From Paenibacillus macerans (GTDB lineage: Bacteria > Bacillota > Bacilli > Paenibacillales > Paenibacillaceae), in assembly GCF_023715465.1 (NCBI RefSeq), contig NZ_JAMBOE010000001.1, forward strand, positions 1 through 64,000: a stretch of DNA of 64,000 bases. The letters run 5' to 3'. Under the pieces are notes generated by a model, which searched no databases, was not told the DNA's origin, and saw nothing but the letters and a program-made list of their open reading frames with translations. Made by a program: the position numbers and the translations under genes. Shown here piece after piece: positions 35,647 to 44,805 of this stretch (positions are counted from its first letter, which is position 1; every line of letters begins with the position of its first letter).

Positions 35647-37059
35647 TTAAAGCGATGCCTGACGGCTCTGCGTCACTTGCGGCTGAGATGAAGCAAACGG
35701 GATGAAGAAGGTAAGCAAAAATCCAACCGCAGCAATCGCAGTTAATGTCCAAAACGCAGTATGAATCCCTTCGAGCATATTCACAGGAAAAGCGACTAAG
35801 CTGGCATCTGCCGTAAAAGTCATCATAGTGATCAGCAAAGCCCCGCCCATGGACATCCCTAAGAAACGTATGGCCGTCGTCATAGGCGAAGCATACGTAC
35901 TAATGGGACTGGGAAGACTCGCGATGGCAAAAGCGGTGATCGGTGTCAACATAAAGCCCATCCCGGCCATAAGGAGGGCATAAATAACAACCAATAGACT
36001 ATAAGACATATGAACCGTTAACGTGATGGTTAAAAGCAAGGTAACGGCAACAATAAAGAGAAAACCGATCCGAATCAACAAGCGAAGGCCAAAACGGTCG
36101 TAAACTTTTCCCGATAGCCATCCGAACAATCCCATAAGCAAAGCGCCCGGAAAAAGCAGGAGCCCCGACTCTCTCGGCATCAGCCCTCTGACATTCTGGG
36201 CATAAATCGGAAGCAGCAGTTCCGCCCCAGCCATGACGATATACAGAATTACGCCTATGATTGAAGGATAAGTAAATCTCGGATATCGAAACACATTGAA
36301 ATCAAGCATGGGTACGGCCAGCTTGAATTGACGCTTCACAAACAAGAACACCATGATGAGCCCAACCGCAATAATGGACCACGAGAGACCGGCGCTTACC
36401 CCTTGTTCGCCAACGATGCTGAATCCGTACAACAGGCCGCCGAATCCCAAAGTAGAATAAAGGATCGACCTACGGTCCAACTTCGCTTTTTCGATCTCCC
36501 CTACATTTTTCAAACAAAAATAGGCGACAACCAAGTTTGCGAGCGTAATGGGCGCAACCCAGTAAAACAAGACTCTCCAGGAATGATGTTGAATAACCAA
36601 ACCGGATATCGTCGGGCCAAGCGCCGGAGCGAGTCCTACGATGAGACTGGCTAGTCCCATCGCAGTGCCGATTTTTTCTTTTGGAAACACCAAGATCATC
36701 GTATTCATAAACAGCGGTACCAACAGTCCGGTGCCCACTCCCTGAATAGCGCGTCCAGCCAGGATAAAGGCAAAGTCAGAGGAAAATCCGGCAATCATCG
36801 TCCCGGTTGTGAACGCCCCAACGGAGGCGAAAAACAGGGTTCTTGTTGTATAACTTCGGATTAAAAAACCAGTCACAGGTATCGTAATACCTGTGACAAG
36901 AAGGTAGACGGTAATCAACCACTGTGCTCTATTGGCGCTGATCCCGAGGTCATGCATCATTTGCGGCAGCGCCGTGTTAAGCATCGTTTGCATCAATTGT
37001 GCCATAAAATTCGCGACGATCAGCGAGGCAATGATCAATCCGGATTTTCTTTTCATCAT
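35647..37059 (-). CDS. MFS transporter, DHA2 (14-helix drug:H+ antiporter) family
   Basis: The 470-residue protein has about 14 membrane segments and the DHA2 landmarks NTALPQMMHDLGIS, WLITVYLLVTGITIPVTGFL and GRAIQGVGTGLLVPL; the antiporter motif C region is IVGLAPALGPTISGLV. It resembles EmrB/MdtB-type exporters. It starts with ATG 37059 (or the next ATG at 37056), 21 bp after the thioredoxin stop, so the two genes are co-transcribed. The substrate is unknown. Confidence 0.9.
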   Translation of the reverse strand: MMKRKSGLIIASLIVANFMAQLMQTMLNTALPQMMHDLGISANRAQWLITVYLLVTGITIPVTGFLIRSYTTRTLFFASVGAFTTGTMIAGFSSDFAFILAGRAIQGVGTGLLVPLFMNTMILVFPKEKIGTAMGLASLIVGLAPALGPTISGLVIQHHSWRVLFYWVAPITLANLVVAYFCLKNVGEIEKAKLDRRSILYSTLGFGGLLYGFSIVGEQGVSAGLSWSIIAVGLIMVFLFVKRQFKLAVPMLDFNVFRYPRFTYPSIIGVILYIVMAGAELLLPIYAQNVRGLMPRESGLLLFPGALLMGLFGWLSGKVYDRFGLRLLIRIGFLFIVAVTLLLTITLTVHMSYSLLVVIYALLMAGMGFMLTPITAFAIASLPSPISTYASPMTTAIRFLGMSMGGALLITMMTFTADASLVAFPVNMLEGIHTAFWTLTAIAAVGFLLTFFIPFASSQPQVTQSRQASL

Positions 37060-37080
37060 GCAATCATCACTTTCTGTTTA

Positions 37081-37389
37081 TTATGCAGTAAGCTGCTGCA
37101 AGACACCTTTCGGCAATATGCCCACTTCTTTAAGGAAGAGCTTTCCGTCTTTGAAGATCAGAGTGGTCGGAATGCTCATAATCTGAAATTGGGAAGAAGT
37201 TACCGGATTTTCGTCCACATTCACTTTAACCACTTTAACGGAATCTTTTGCTTCCCTTGCAAACTCCTCCAGAATAGGTGCAAACATCTTGCACGGACCA
37301 CACCAAGCAGCCCAAAAATTCACAACGGTTACCCCCTCCGTTTGCACCATATCCTTAAAATTGGAATCCGTTGCGTGCACAATAGCCAT
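37081..37389 (-). CDS. trxA: Thioredoxin
   Basis: The 102-residue single-domain thioredoxin has the active site WAAWCGPCK and the cis-proline segment SIPTTLIF. Starts at 37392 (ATG) and 37389 (ATG) are both possible behind AAAGGG; MAIVHATDSN fits the family start. It is the first gene of a unit with the DHA2 exporter. It is not the usual stand-alone housekeeping context, which suggests a paralog induced with the exporter under thiol or electrophile stress (inference). Confidence 0.93.
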   Translation of the reverse strand: MAIVHATDSNFKDMVQTEGVTVVNFWAAWCGPCKMFAPILEEFAREAKDSVKVVKVNVDENPVTSSQFQIMSIPTTLIFKDGKLFLKEVGILPKGVLQQLTA

Positions 37390-37430
37390 CATAATCACCC
37401 TTTCAAATATATATATTATAGATACTTCAT

Positions 37431-37497
37431 ATCCGTAATGTGGTCAAAAAAAATCGCCCCCGCTACCGAGTGAACTTTCACACAACTTATTACGGAT
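37431..37497. promoter_or_regulatory. Inverted half-sites before the thioredoxin gene
   Basis: ATCCGTAAT (37431-37439) and ATTACGGAT (37489-37497) are 9-nt inverted copies 58 bp apart. Between them a leftward TTGACC with TATCTA after 17 bp could be the promoter. Possible Rrf2 target. Confidence 0.4.
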
Positions 37498-37649
37498 TTT
37501 ATATGTCTATAATATATTTGATTTATACATTTGTCAACAAGTAAGTCACTCCAGCAGTCGAACCAAAGGGAAAACATGCCCCGGCTATGGTACTACCTGA
37601 CTTCATTAGCCTGGCCCATGTTTTTCACACTCCGATAATCCGGCTTTAA

Positions 37650-37940
37650 CTAGTTAATTGCCTCATGAAGCAATTCATTTCTCAATTTCGTTTCTACTTC
37701 GCATGCTACACTGATTTCATTCTGAGTTGTCCAAATAGTATTTTCAAACCTTTTGCTAACTATCTGACGATCATTTTTCCATTTCCTCAAAAAATCAATG
37801 GCGGTATTTCGGGCAACCTGACTAACCCAACCTGGAATATTTTCATCAGAACACAGTTTTGACCCTTGTTCTGATGCTTTCATAAAGGCTTCTTGAATGA
37901 TGTCTTCAGTAAGTTCATGATCATGCTTGCTTCTTTTCAA
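37650..37940 (-). pseudogene. ECF sigma factor fragment (region 2 only)
   Basis: The 96-residue frame has sigma region 2 features: HELTEDIIQEAFMKASEQ, then VSQVARNTAIDFLRKWKND. The first part of region 2 and all of region 4 are missing, and the frame starts with a TTG directly behind a transcription terminator. A working ECF factor needs region 4 to read the -35 box, so this is probably a remnant. The frame is AT-richer than its neighbours. Nearby at 39139-39483 is a broken secreted-protein gene of a kind often paired with ECF factors. Confidence 0.65.
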
Positions 37941-37963
37941 ACCAAAGCATAACTGAGAAAAAC

Positions 37964-37998
37964 CCTCGTTAATAAAAATAGAGAACGAGGGTTTTTCA
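37964..37998. terminator. Bidirectional terminator
   Basis: AAACCCTCGTT and AACGAGGGTTT arms flanked by A and T runs, between the sigma fragment and the gene at 38058-38534. Confidence 0.8.
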
Positions 37999-38057
37999 TA
38001 ATCGTTGACAAATTTATCGATCCAATATAATCCTCAAGTAATACGATCTAAATAATT

Positions 38058-38534
38058 TCACAATTCAAGATTACTAATAAATATTTTATGCTTATCTTGA
38101 TAGTCTTTTGATTGTTTTTCAATTATTTTATTTAAAAGTCTGAGTATTTCTTCTTTCTTGGACAGTGATACCAAATTAAGTACGTCTATAAAAGGTTGTA
38201 TTAAATCCCTTGAGTCAATAATACTTTTAAATAATCTCTCCATACATTTTTGCGCATCTGGCCTCATGGTTTCCATTCCTTCAATTACTTTTAATAATCC
38301 TTCCTTGATTCCGTGACGCTTAGCAATATAGAATATAGTTTCCATTAAATCGCTAATAATTGCTGGCTCAAATATATCATCATGGAAAAGGTCACACAAT
38401 GCAATAATGGAATTATTATCAGCTGACTCCCCTACCTCATTTAACAAAATTACTATGTCTTCAATCTCATAATCTTCATGATCTAAAAATCGTAATTTCT
38501 TAATCGTCAAAATTTTATTTTCGATAATATTCAC
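38058..38534 (-). CDS. Hypothetical helical protein, possibly Imm30-like immunity protein
   Basis: This is a 158-residue, AT-rich, all-helical protein with no signal peptide. GTG 38534 follows AGAAGGAG. Stretches such as YEIEDIVILLNEVGESADNN, ISDLMETIFYIAKRHG and LLKVIEGMETMRPDAQ recall Imm30 immunity proteins of polymorphic toxin systems, but I hold this loosely. No toxin gene is next to it; orphan immunity genes are common. It could equally be an unrelated helical-repeat protein. The base composition differs from the genes around it, suggesting transfer. Confidence 0.5.
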   Translation of the reverse strand: MNIIENKILTIKKLRFLDHEDYEIEDIVILLNEVGESADNNSIIALCDLFHDDIFEPAIISDLMETIFYIAKRHGIKEGLLKVIEGMETMRPDAQKCMERLFKSIIDSRDLIQPFIDVLNLVSLSKKEEILRLLNKIIEKQSKDYQDKHKIFISNLEL

Positions 38535-38765
38535 GCTATTTCTCCTTCTTTTTTTCAGGCCCCTTAAATGCTTCACCTGACTGCATAATTTACACCTCAT
38601 CTAGAATATGTGTAGTTTAAACTCAGTCTTTAGTTCTTTTAATACTATTTTCTCCATATCCACTGATTACACTATAAACATGATCTCTCCTTAAGTTGTA
38701 TATTGCAGCTCCTGATTTCCGCAATAGCTCAGGTTTTCGCATCGTAACTATCGTCCGCCGGAGAT

Positions 38766-38950
38766 CTAACGGTTGTAGCAGCGGCTATTTTACGAAAAAA
38801 GACCTTTTCTGGATTCTAACGGTTGTCAGCGACGTTATTTGCCCGAATCCAAGCAAAATTGGCTGGTTTTAGTGAAATAAGCGCCATGGCAACCGTTACA
38901 ATTTTAAATCAACGTTTTGGGAACAAATAGCGGTTGTGGCAACCGTTAGA
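38766..38950. repeat. Symmetric modular repeat, family A, copy 2
   Basis: TCTAACGGTTGT modules start at 38766 and 38816; their inverted forms CAACCGTTA end near 38900 and 38950. The element is two-fold symmetric over 185 bp. It is clearly homologous, in opposite orientation, to copy 3 at 49639-49825. It fills the space before the Imm30-like gene. Confidence 0.85.
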
Positions 38951-39047
38951 ATAGTTGTGGTGGTGCAAACGCTATTGCCATCTATCCCTATTATTTCGGA
39001 AATAACTCTGGGTAAATGAACCCGGCCCCATACAAATAGCCCCAACT

Positions 39048-39101
39048 CGCAAAAAATCACCCTAACCTCGAGCTTCCGTCCCAGGGTCAGGGTGATTTGC
39101 A
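39048..39101 (-). terminator. Terminator downstream of the second ABC operon
   Basis: GCAAATCACCCTGACCC and its near complement GGTTAGGGTGATTTTTTGC form a long stem with a T-run on the minus strand. Confidence 0.75.
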
Positions 39102-39138
39102 TTTTCTATATTTGACTATCCCGCCGATGCTCAGCTTT

Positions 39139-39483
39139 TCAAATTTTTCGCCTTTCCCCGGCTTCGCTCCATTTCAGTTTTTTAGCGTAATATTTCTTTC
39201 CTTTCGCCTCCGCTTTGAGCTCCTTTAGCATATCTTGATACGGTTCGCTAAGAAAATGGTAATATGGAGGCACGATTTATTCAGACTGAAAATAATATCT
39301 CCTTCCGGGAGCCATTCCGGCTGTTTTAATTCCGGCGCTTTGTACTTGGTCAACAGCTTCGTATATTCGTCGTAATCCGAACTGGTTATGGCGCGATAGT
39401 AAAATGAAAGCGAACTGTCAGTCCCATCATACAACACGGCACCAGCAGGATGCTTGCAGCGGCGATGATCGTTTTTTTCTCAA
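39139..39483 (-). pseudogene. Frameshifted secreted/anchored protein gene (DUF4367-like end)
   Basis: Three pieces in three frames make one protein. They are a signal peptide (TTG 39483; KKTIIAAASILLVPCC), a middle part (YRAITSSDYDEYTKLLTKYK, then PEWLPEGD) and a C-terminal part (YYHFLSEPYQDMLKELKAEA). The WLPEG stretch recalls DUF4367 proteins, which often accompany ECF sigma factors. At least two frameshifts (near 39425 and 39280) break it. It starts 10 bp after the permease stop, so it was probably the last gene of the ABC operon. Confidence 0.65.
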
Positions 39484-39492
39484 AATGCGCAC

Positions 39493-41730
39493 TTATTCCG
39501 TACCCGCCTTAAGCGCCTCGCCCATGGATATGCGGTCGATCTTCCTGCGGCTCATCAGCTTGGCAATCTCAAAGGTCAGCATTACGATCACAAATCCCAG
39601 CAAAATGTACCCGGTGTTCAGCTTTGCCGGAATAACGATCTGCAAGCTTGCGGCCAGCGATCGGTACAAAGCGCTGATCGAGCCTACAAGGGCGGGAACG
39701 CCCAAGATATAACCGACAATGACAATCCAGGTATTGCTGTTCAGAATCAGCCTGTTAATTTCCTTTCTCTTGTATCCCAGTACCTTGAACAGCGAAATCG
39801 TTCCTTTATTCTCGTCAACCACAAGACCGGTGACAATGTAAAGGATCACCAACCCCATAACAAAAGCCGATGCGGTCAGACCGTATATCATCCCGCCCAT
39901 TTGGTCGAGTAAGGAGCCAAAGCCCGCTTTAATCGCCTCGATCGATTTTGTGCTTTTGAGCTCATCTTTGGAGAAGCTCAGCGGCGTATCGCTAAAAATG
40001 CCGACATAGGCGTCCGAAGGCAAGTCCAGCATAGTGTTCAGCTTTTTAAGCGGCATAAAGATAAACTCACCCGCATAGGTATCCGCGATTTCGTCAATCT
40101 TCAACGAGTATTTTTTGCCGTCGTCATAATTATAGAAGCTTATCGTGTCACCGATAGCAAGACCAAGCTTTTGCACCAGCGGCATGGTTACGATCACTTT
40201 GTCGGGAGCCAGTCTGTTGCCTTGCAAATCGTTCATGACAATGCGGGTGGAATTTTCGGGAAGACCGGTGATGTAGAAGCTGGTTTCCGCTTCATCGTCC
40301 ATGACCGCATAAATCGTATTGAACTGCTCCGTCCCCTCGGGGGGCGCTCCCTTCCGATGCTCCGTAAAGACGTATTCGTATTTCAAATTATACAATTTGC
40401 TTATGCCTTCGTTCAGCAAATAATCGACCGAGCTTTTCATGGTCAGCCCGTATTGCAGCAGCATGGTCGCCACCATAACGCCAAACAGCAGAAATACCGT
40501 TCTTGAAATACTTCTGGCTTGCTGACGGATTTGAAACTTCATCCCGAATTTGAGCGTATCCAAGCGAAGCGAGCGTTCAATAACGTTCAGTTTGCTGGTC
40601 TTGCCGCCTTTCATCAATTGTGCCGGATCGGTTTTCAGCACCTTGTTGATGACCATAAACGTGCAGATGCCAAGCGCTGCAAGCGGCAGCAACAAACTGC
40701 ACAGAAATACCCCCGGACGATATAAAGCCGGCTCCTTGGGCATCGGGAACGCCGCAAGCAAAAAATCGAACATCGGGTTCGCCAACAATGCTCCCAGAGC
40801 CGTGCCCGTCACCGCTCCGGTTCCCGCCACAATCAGGGGAAATACGAGATAGTGCCGCAAAAGCTCTTTTTTTCGATAACCCAATGCATACAACGTGCCG
40901 ATGATGACCGACTCGCGCTGGATCAACCGCCACATCAGAATCCCCGTTAACACACAGGTGAGCAGCAAAATCACAGAAGGGACCAGGGCGCTTAAATTGC
41001 CGAGCAGTTTGATTTCCATCGGCACATAAGACACCTTGTAATTTTTCGCGGTGTTTTCCCAGTTTACGATCTTAATGCCTTGCTCCCGAAGGGCGTTTTT
41101 CATTGTCGTTTCTTGAGCCTTGATGCCCGCGGAGTCGTTAAACTTGACGGCATAAAAGGAAGCCGCCTTGGGAACATCCGCAAAATCGCCTTTCCCCACT
41201 ACGGCCAGTCCGAAGGTTTTGGGATCCCGGATCAACTCCTCCTTGGACTTGGCGGTGTAGATATAGTTAGGAAGCATCATATTTCCGGCATATCTGTACT
41301 CTTTGTCACCGATACGCAAAATGTCGCCGATTTCATAGCCGTTGGTCTTGGCAAAAAGCGCGTCAAGCAGAATTTCTCCCTTGCCGGGCGCTTTGCCGCT
41401 TGCGATAGCCGGGATATTGACCTTGTTGTTGAAGCTGTAAATCCTTAAAGTTTGCCCGGGCAGAAACTCGTTGTCCGCAACGCCGCTTTGCTCAATTTTC
41501 GCATGGAAGCGGCTTTCCATACTGGCCATGTCAAAATCGCCGTCAAGGTAAACTTCGGCATCGCTCATCACATGGTTGGACTTAAACGCAGAAAATGTTC
41601 GGTCCAAATTAGCGGACACCAGGTTCATCATGACCATAATCATGCAGCTAACCGCAATCAGAAACATAGAGCCTACGTATTGTGCCTTGTTTTCGGAAAT
41701 CGTGCGAAGCGCTTTTTTGACAAGCATCAT
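39493..41730 (-). CDS. ABC transporter permease, FtsX-like
   Basis: The intact 745-residue permease has an N-terminal membrane segment, a large extracytoplasmic domain (residues 40-230), three membrane segments, a second outer domain, and three final segments, the FtsX/MacB-like duplicated plan. The paralog at 1512-3750 shares the whole layout (YALGYRKKELLRHYLVFPL and the SMGEALKAGTE tail). ATG 41730 overlaps the ATPase stop (TGATG). It probably works with the ATPase upstream to move or extract lipophilic or peptide substrates at the membrane; the substrate is unknown. Confidence 0.9.
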   Translation of the reverse strand: MMLVKKALRTISENKAQYVGSMFLIAVSCMIMVMMNLVSANLDRTFSAFKSNHVMSDAEVYLDGDFDMASMESRFHAKIEQSGVADNEFLPGQTLRIYSFNNKVNIPAIASGKAPGKGEILLDALFAKTNGYEIGDILRIGDKEYRYAGNMMLPNYIYTAKSKEELIRDPKTFGLAVVGKGDFADVPKAASFYAVKFNDSAGIKAQETTMKNALREQGIKIVNWENTAKNYKVSYVPMEIKLLGNLSALVPSVILLLTCVLTGILMWRLIQRESVIIGTLYALGYRKKELLRHYLVFPLIVAGTGAVTGTALGALLANPMFDFLLAAFPMPKEPALYRPGVFLCSLLLPLAALGICTFMVINKVLKTDPAQLMKGGKTSKLNVIERSLRLDTLKFGMKFQIRQQARSISRTVFLLFGVMVATMLLQYGLTMKSSVDYLLNEGISKLYNLKYEYVFTEHRKGAPPEGTEQFNTIYAVMDDEAETSFYITGLPENSTRIVMNDLQGNRLAPDKVIVTMPLVQKLGLAIGDTISFYNYDDGKKYSLKIDEIADTYAGEFIFMPLKKLNTMLDLPSDAYVGIFSDTPLSFSKDELKSTKSIEAIKAGFGSLLDQMGGMIYGLTASAFVMGLVILYIVTGLVVDENKGTISLFKVLGYKRKEINRLILNSNTWIVIVGYILGVPALVGSISALYRSLAASLQIVIPAKLNTGYILLGFVIVMLTFEIAKLMSRRKIDRISMGEALKAGTE

Positions 41731-42428
41731 CACCACTCCACCCTTTCCGCCGAAACCGGGGACGCATTAACCGACTCTTCAACGATTTCTCCGCTCCGCA
41801 GCTTAAACACCTTGTTCGCCATATCCGCAATCGCCGTGTTGTGGGTGATCATCAAAATCGTCGTTCCGTATTGCGCATTGACCTTCTGCAGCAGTTGCAG
41901 GATACTGCGGGACGTATCGTAGTCGAGTGCGCCGGTCGGCTCGTCGCACAGCAGCAGCTGCGGATTTTTGACAATCGCCCGCGCGATCGACACCCGCTGC
42001 TGCTCGCCGCCGCTTAGCTCTCGCGGAAAACGGCGTTTTTTGTCCCGCAGCCCAACCGCCGTTAACACTTCGTCGATATTGAGCGCCGACCGGCTAATAT
42101 TGGAAACGGCTTCGATGTTCTCCGCCACCGTCAGATTGGGGACGAGGTTGTAGAACTGAAACACAAAACCGATCTGCTCGCGCCGGTAATCGGTCAGCTT
42201 GCCGTCGTTCAAGCCATGCACCATGGTTCCGCCGACGATGACGCTGCCACTGTCGCCGCGGTCAATGCCGCCGAGAATGTTCATCAAGGTCGATTTCCCG
42301 GAACCGGACGGCCCGAGAATGACGCCGATTTCTCCTTTGTCCATCCGCATCCCGATCCCCTTCAATACTTCGGTCTTCACTGTTCCCGACGTGTAGCTTT
42401 TTCTCAGATTGTCAATTTCCATAAACAT
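41730..42428 (-). CDS. ABC transporter ATP-binding protein (LolD/MacB type)
   Basis: The 232-residue ATPase is complete: Walker [11 protein letters not shown]-loop [12 protein letters not shown], signature [14 protein letters not shown], Walker [11 protein letters not shown]-loop MITHNT. It starts with ATG 42428 (or 42422). It is the intact counterpart of the frameshifted gene at 3744-4443; the two differ mainly at the very ends. It drives the permease encoded downstream, with which it overlaps. Confidence 0.95.
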   Translation of the reverse strand: MFMEIDNLRKSYTSGTVKTEVLKGIGMRMDKGEIGVILGPSGSGKSTLMNILGGIDRGDSGSVIVGGTMVHGLNDGKLTDYRREQIGFVFQFYNLVPNLTVAENIEAVSNISRSALNIDEVLTAVGLRDKKRRFPRELSGGEQQRVSIARAIVKNPQLLLCDEPTGALDYDTSRSILQLLQKVNAQYGTTILMITHNTAIADMANKVFKLRSGEIVEESVNASPVSAERVEW

Positions 42429-42489
42429 ACGGGTTCACCGTACCCTTTCCGGATTGTTCCTTACACAATCCACCTTGTAGGTTCGATCA

Positions 42490-43191
42490 TTATTCCTCCG
42501 CCTTGAGCCAGAACTTTCCCGCAGATGTGTCCAATCGGTACAGCGCTTGTGGGGGCGCGCCCAACACACGTTCGATCGCCTCCATATAGGCGGAATGCGT
42601 GCCTATGATGCATTCGATTACGCTCTGCTGATCTGGTTCCTCTTCGAGTGAAAACAGCAGCTTGGCATGGGTGTTGCCCATCCCCTCCAGCAGCGACAAA
42701 ATCACTTCACCGGCCTGATCGGGGTAAGCCGTTGTGAAGATGCCTTCCCGGACACCCTGATGAACGATTTCCGCAAGCAGCGGCGCGCGCTGCCCGCGAA
42801 CCGCCTCTCCCACCTTCTGCCGGACAATGGCGTTTTCGTCGGCGTACCATACCCGTCCGAGCTTTTCGACATCGTCCTTGTGCTCGGACCTCAGCCGATC
42901 GATCGTATCGAAAAAGCCTTGCAACTTCTGGAGGGCAGTTAGCTTGTCGTCGTGGATGATCGGGAGAAGCGGCCGCTCCGTCATTTCCCGAATCCGTTCG
43001 ATGAACGCGTCCAGCACCGCCGGTTTCGAGCCGAAATAGTGATAAAATGCCCCGCTGGAAATTTGCAGCTCGTTCAAAATATCCTGGATCGTCATCCGTT
43101 CATAGCCTTTGGTATGAATGAGCTGCTGCGCCGCATCGAGAATATCGTTCCTTTTCTTGACGTATTCCTGTTCCTTGACGGTTCGTGCCAT
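42490..43191 (-). CDS. TetR family transcriptional regulator
   Basis: The 233-residue protein has the N-terminal helix-turn-helix ERMTIQDILNELQISSGAFY followed by YHYFGSKPAVLDAFI. ATG 43191 follows AAGGAG. It heads the ABC operon (61 bp to the ATPase) and is probably its repressor. It differs from the TetR of the broken paralogous operon at 4460, so the two operons took or kept different regulators after duplication. No clear palindrome was found in its upstream region. Confidence 0.9.
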   Translation of the reverse strand: MARTVKEQEYVKKRNDILDAAQQLIHTKGYERMTIQDILNELQISSGAFYHYFGSKPAVLDAFIERIREMTERPLLPIIHDDKLTALQKLQGFFDTIDRLRSEHKDDVEKLGRVWYADENAIVRQKVGEAVRGQRAPLLAEIVHQGVREGIFTTAYPDQAGEVILSLLEGMGNTHAKLLFSLEEEPDQQSVIECIIGTHSAYMEAIERVLGAPPQALYRLDTSAGKFWLKAEE

Positions 43192-43383
43192 ATTTCATCG
43201 CTCCTTAAAAATTAATAAACCGAGACTCTCTCTATTAATTTAACGTCAGTATAACTCTTTTTGCCTCTGGTGTCGAGAGGGCACTTTCGCCCTGGAGATG
43301 CTGTAACGCATTTTTCCACAAACTCCATAAAGCTGCCCCTCTATCTAATGTATAACACTTAAGCATCCATTAAAGGGACACTT

Positions 43384-43433
43384 AAAAAAAAGAACAAGCC
43401 CCCCGGGAAGCTTCTTTCCTCAAGGACTTGTTC
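43384..43433 (-). terminator. Terminator of the acetoacetate operon
   Basis: GAACAAG and CTTGTTC arms with an inner GGAAG/CTTCC stem are followed by TTTTTTTT leftwards. Confidence 0.85.
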
Positions 43434-43447
43434 CGTTCCTATAACCT

Positions 43448-44104
43448 TTACACGGCAATCGCCTTCAAATGCGGTGAAACCATCAGCTCAGCCTCGGTAA
43501 CCTTTTGCACGTCTTCCACCGTCAAACCCGGAGCAATTTCTTTCAGCATCAGCCCTTTGCCCGGAATCACATCGATGACAGCCATTTCGGTTACTATAGT
43601 TTTTACGACATTTACAGCGGTCAGGGGCAGCTTGCATTGCTTCAGGATTTTCGGCGCCCCTTCTTTGTTCACATGCTCCATGGCCACAATCACCCGTTTG
43701 GCTCCGACCACCAAGTCCATGGCTCCACCCATGCCCGGCACCTTTTTCCCCGGAATCATCCAACTGGCAAGGTTGCCCTTCTCGTCAACCTCCAGAGCGC
43801 CCAATACAGTGATGTCCACATGGCCGCCGCGGATGATGGAAAAAGAAAGCGCACTGTCAATAAAACAAGCTCCTTTCACGGTTGTAACGTAGTTCCCGCC
43901 CGCGTCGATGCAATCGAGTCTTTCTTTTCCCTGAGCCGCTTTAGGTCCTACGCCGACGATTCCGTCCTCAGCCTGCAGCGTAATATGCACGTTATCCGGA
44001 ATATAGTCCACCGCCATGGTCGGCATGCCGATTCCAAGGTTGACCACGTCGCCGTTTTTGAATTCCTGGGCTATTCTTCTAACGATTAATTCGCGGTTAT
44101 TCAT
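43448..44104 (-). CDS. scoB: Acetoacetate/acetate CoA-transferase subunit B
   Basis: The 218-residue beta subunit of a family I CoA-transferase carries the catalytic glutamate in LQAEDGIVGVGP, near residue 47. NLGIGMPTMAVDYIP is the family start. It forms a heteromer with the subunit encoded immediately upstream, whose stop overlaps its start by 4 bp. With acetoacetate decarboxylase in the same operon it would move CoA from acetoacetyl-CoA to acetate or another acid, as CtfAB does in Clostridium, or run in reverse to use acetoacetate. Confidence 0.92.
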   Translation of the reverse strand: MNNRELIVRRIAQEFKNGDVVNLGIGMPTMAVDYIPDNVHITLQAEDGIVGVGPKAAQGKERLDCIDAGGNYVTTVKGACFIDSALSFSIIRGGHVDITVLGALEVDEKGNLASWMIPGKKVPGMGGAMDLVVGAKRVIVAMEHVNKEGAPKILKQCKLPLTAVNVVKTIVTEMAVIDVIPGKGLMLKEIAPGLTVEDVQKVTEAELMVSPHLKAIAV

Positions 44105-44766
44105 ACGTTTTCTCCCACCTTTACAATCGCGTCGACAAATATTCCGGGAACGTTGACATGATTGGGATCAATGTCCCCCGCCTTTACGTATTCGTCCGTC
44201 TGTGCAATGACATACTCGGCCGCCGTAGCCATAATCAGATTGAAATTACGCGAAGAGCCGTTGATGACCAAATTCCCCGCTTCATCCGCCTTATGGGCTC
44301 GAATTAGCGCCACATCCGCTTTGAGCGGCAGTTCGAGCAAATAATCTCTGCCATCAATTTCCAGCTTCTGTTTTCCTTCCTCGACAACGGTACCCACGCC
44401 TACAGGGGTTAAGATACCGCCCAAGCCCGCTCCTCCTGCGCGGATTTTCTCTGCGAGCGTGCCTTGCGGGAAGAGCCTCACATCCGCTTCTTTCGTCATC
44501 AGGAGTCTCCCCGTTTCCGGATTGGCGCCGATGTAGGAGGCAAAAATCCGCTTTACTCGGCTGCTTTTTACAAGCTCATAGATAGATAATTCCGCTGTGC
44601 CCGTGTCATTGGAAATAAGGGTAAGATTGCCGGCGGAATTGCTGTCGACCAGCGCACGCACCAGATCCTCCGGGTAACCCCCGGCCAGAAAACCGCCGAC
44701 CATCACCGTGTCTCCGTCTTTCACCTTCTTAACGGCTTCTTCCGCGGAGATAACTTTGTTTAACAT
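44101..44766 (-). CDS. scoA: Acetoacetate/acetate CoA-transferase subunit A
   Basis: The 221-residue alpha subunit shows VMVGGFLAGGYPEDLVRAL at the N-terminus and GVGTVVEEGKQKLEIDG, typical of AtoD/ScoA/CtfA. ATG 44766 follows GGTGGGAG; the longer frame extends into the upstream intergenic gap. It lies 39 bp after the acetoacetate decarboxylase gene and overlaps subunit B by 4 bp. Confidence 0.92.
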   Translation of the reverse strand: MLNKVISAEEAVKKVKDGDTVMVGGFLAGGYPEDLVRALVDSNSAGNLTLISNDTGTAELSIYELVKSSRVKRIFASYIGANPETGRLLMTKEADVRLFPQGTLAEKIRAGGAGLGGILTPVGVGTVVEEGKQKLEIDGRDYLLELPLKADVALIRAHKADEAGNLVINGSSRNFNLIMATAAEYVIAQTDEYVKAGDIDPNHVNVPGIFVDAIVKVGENV

Positions 44767-44805
44767 GTTTCTCCCACCTTGTCTATTTTTTAGGAAAAGC
44801 AAACT

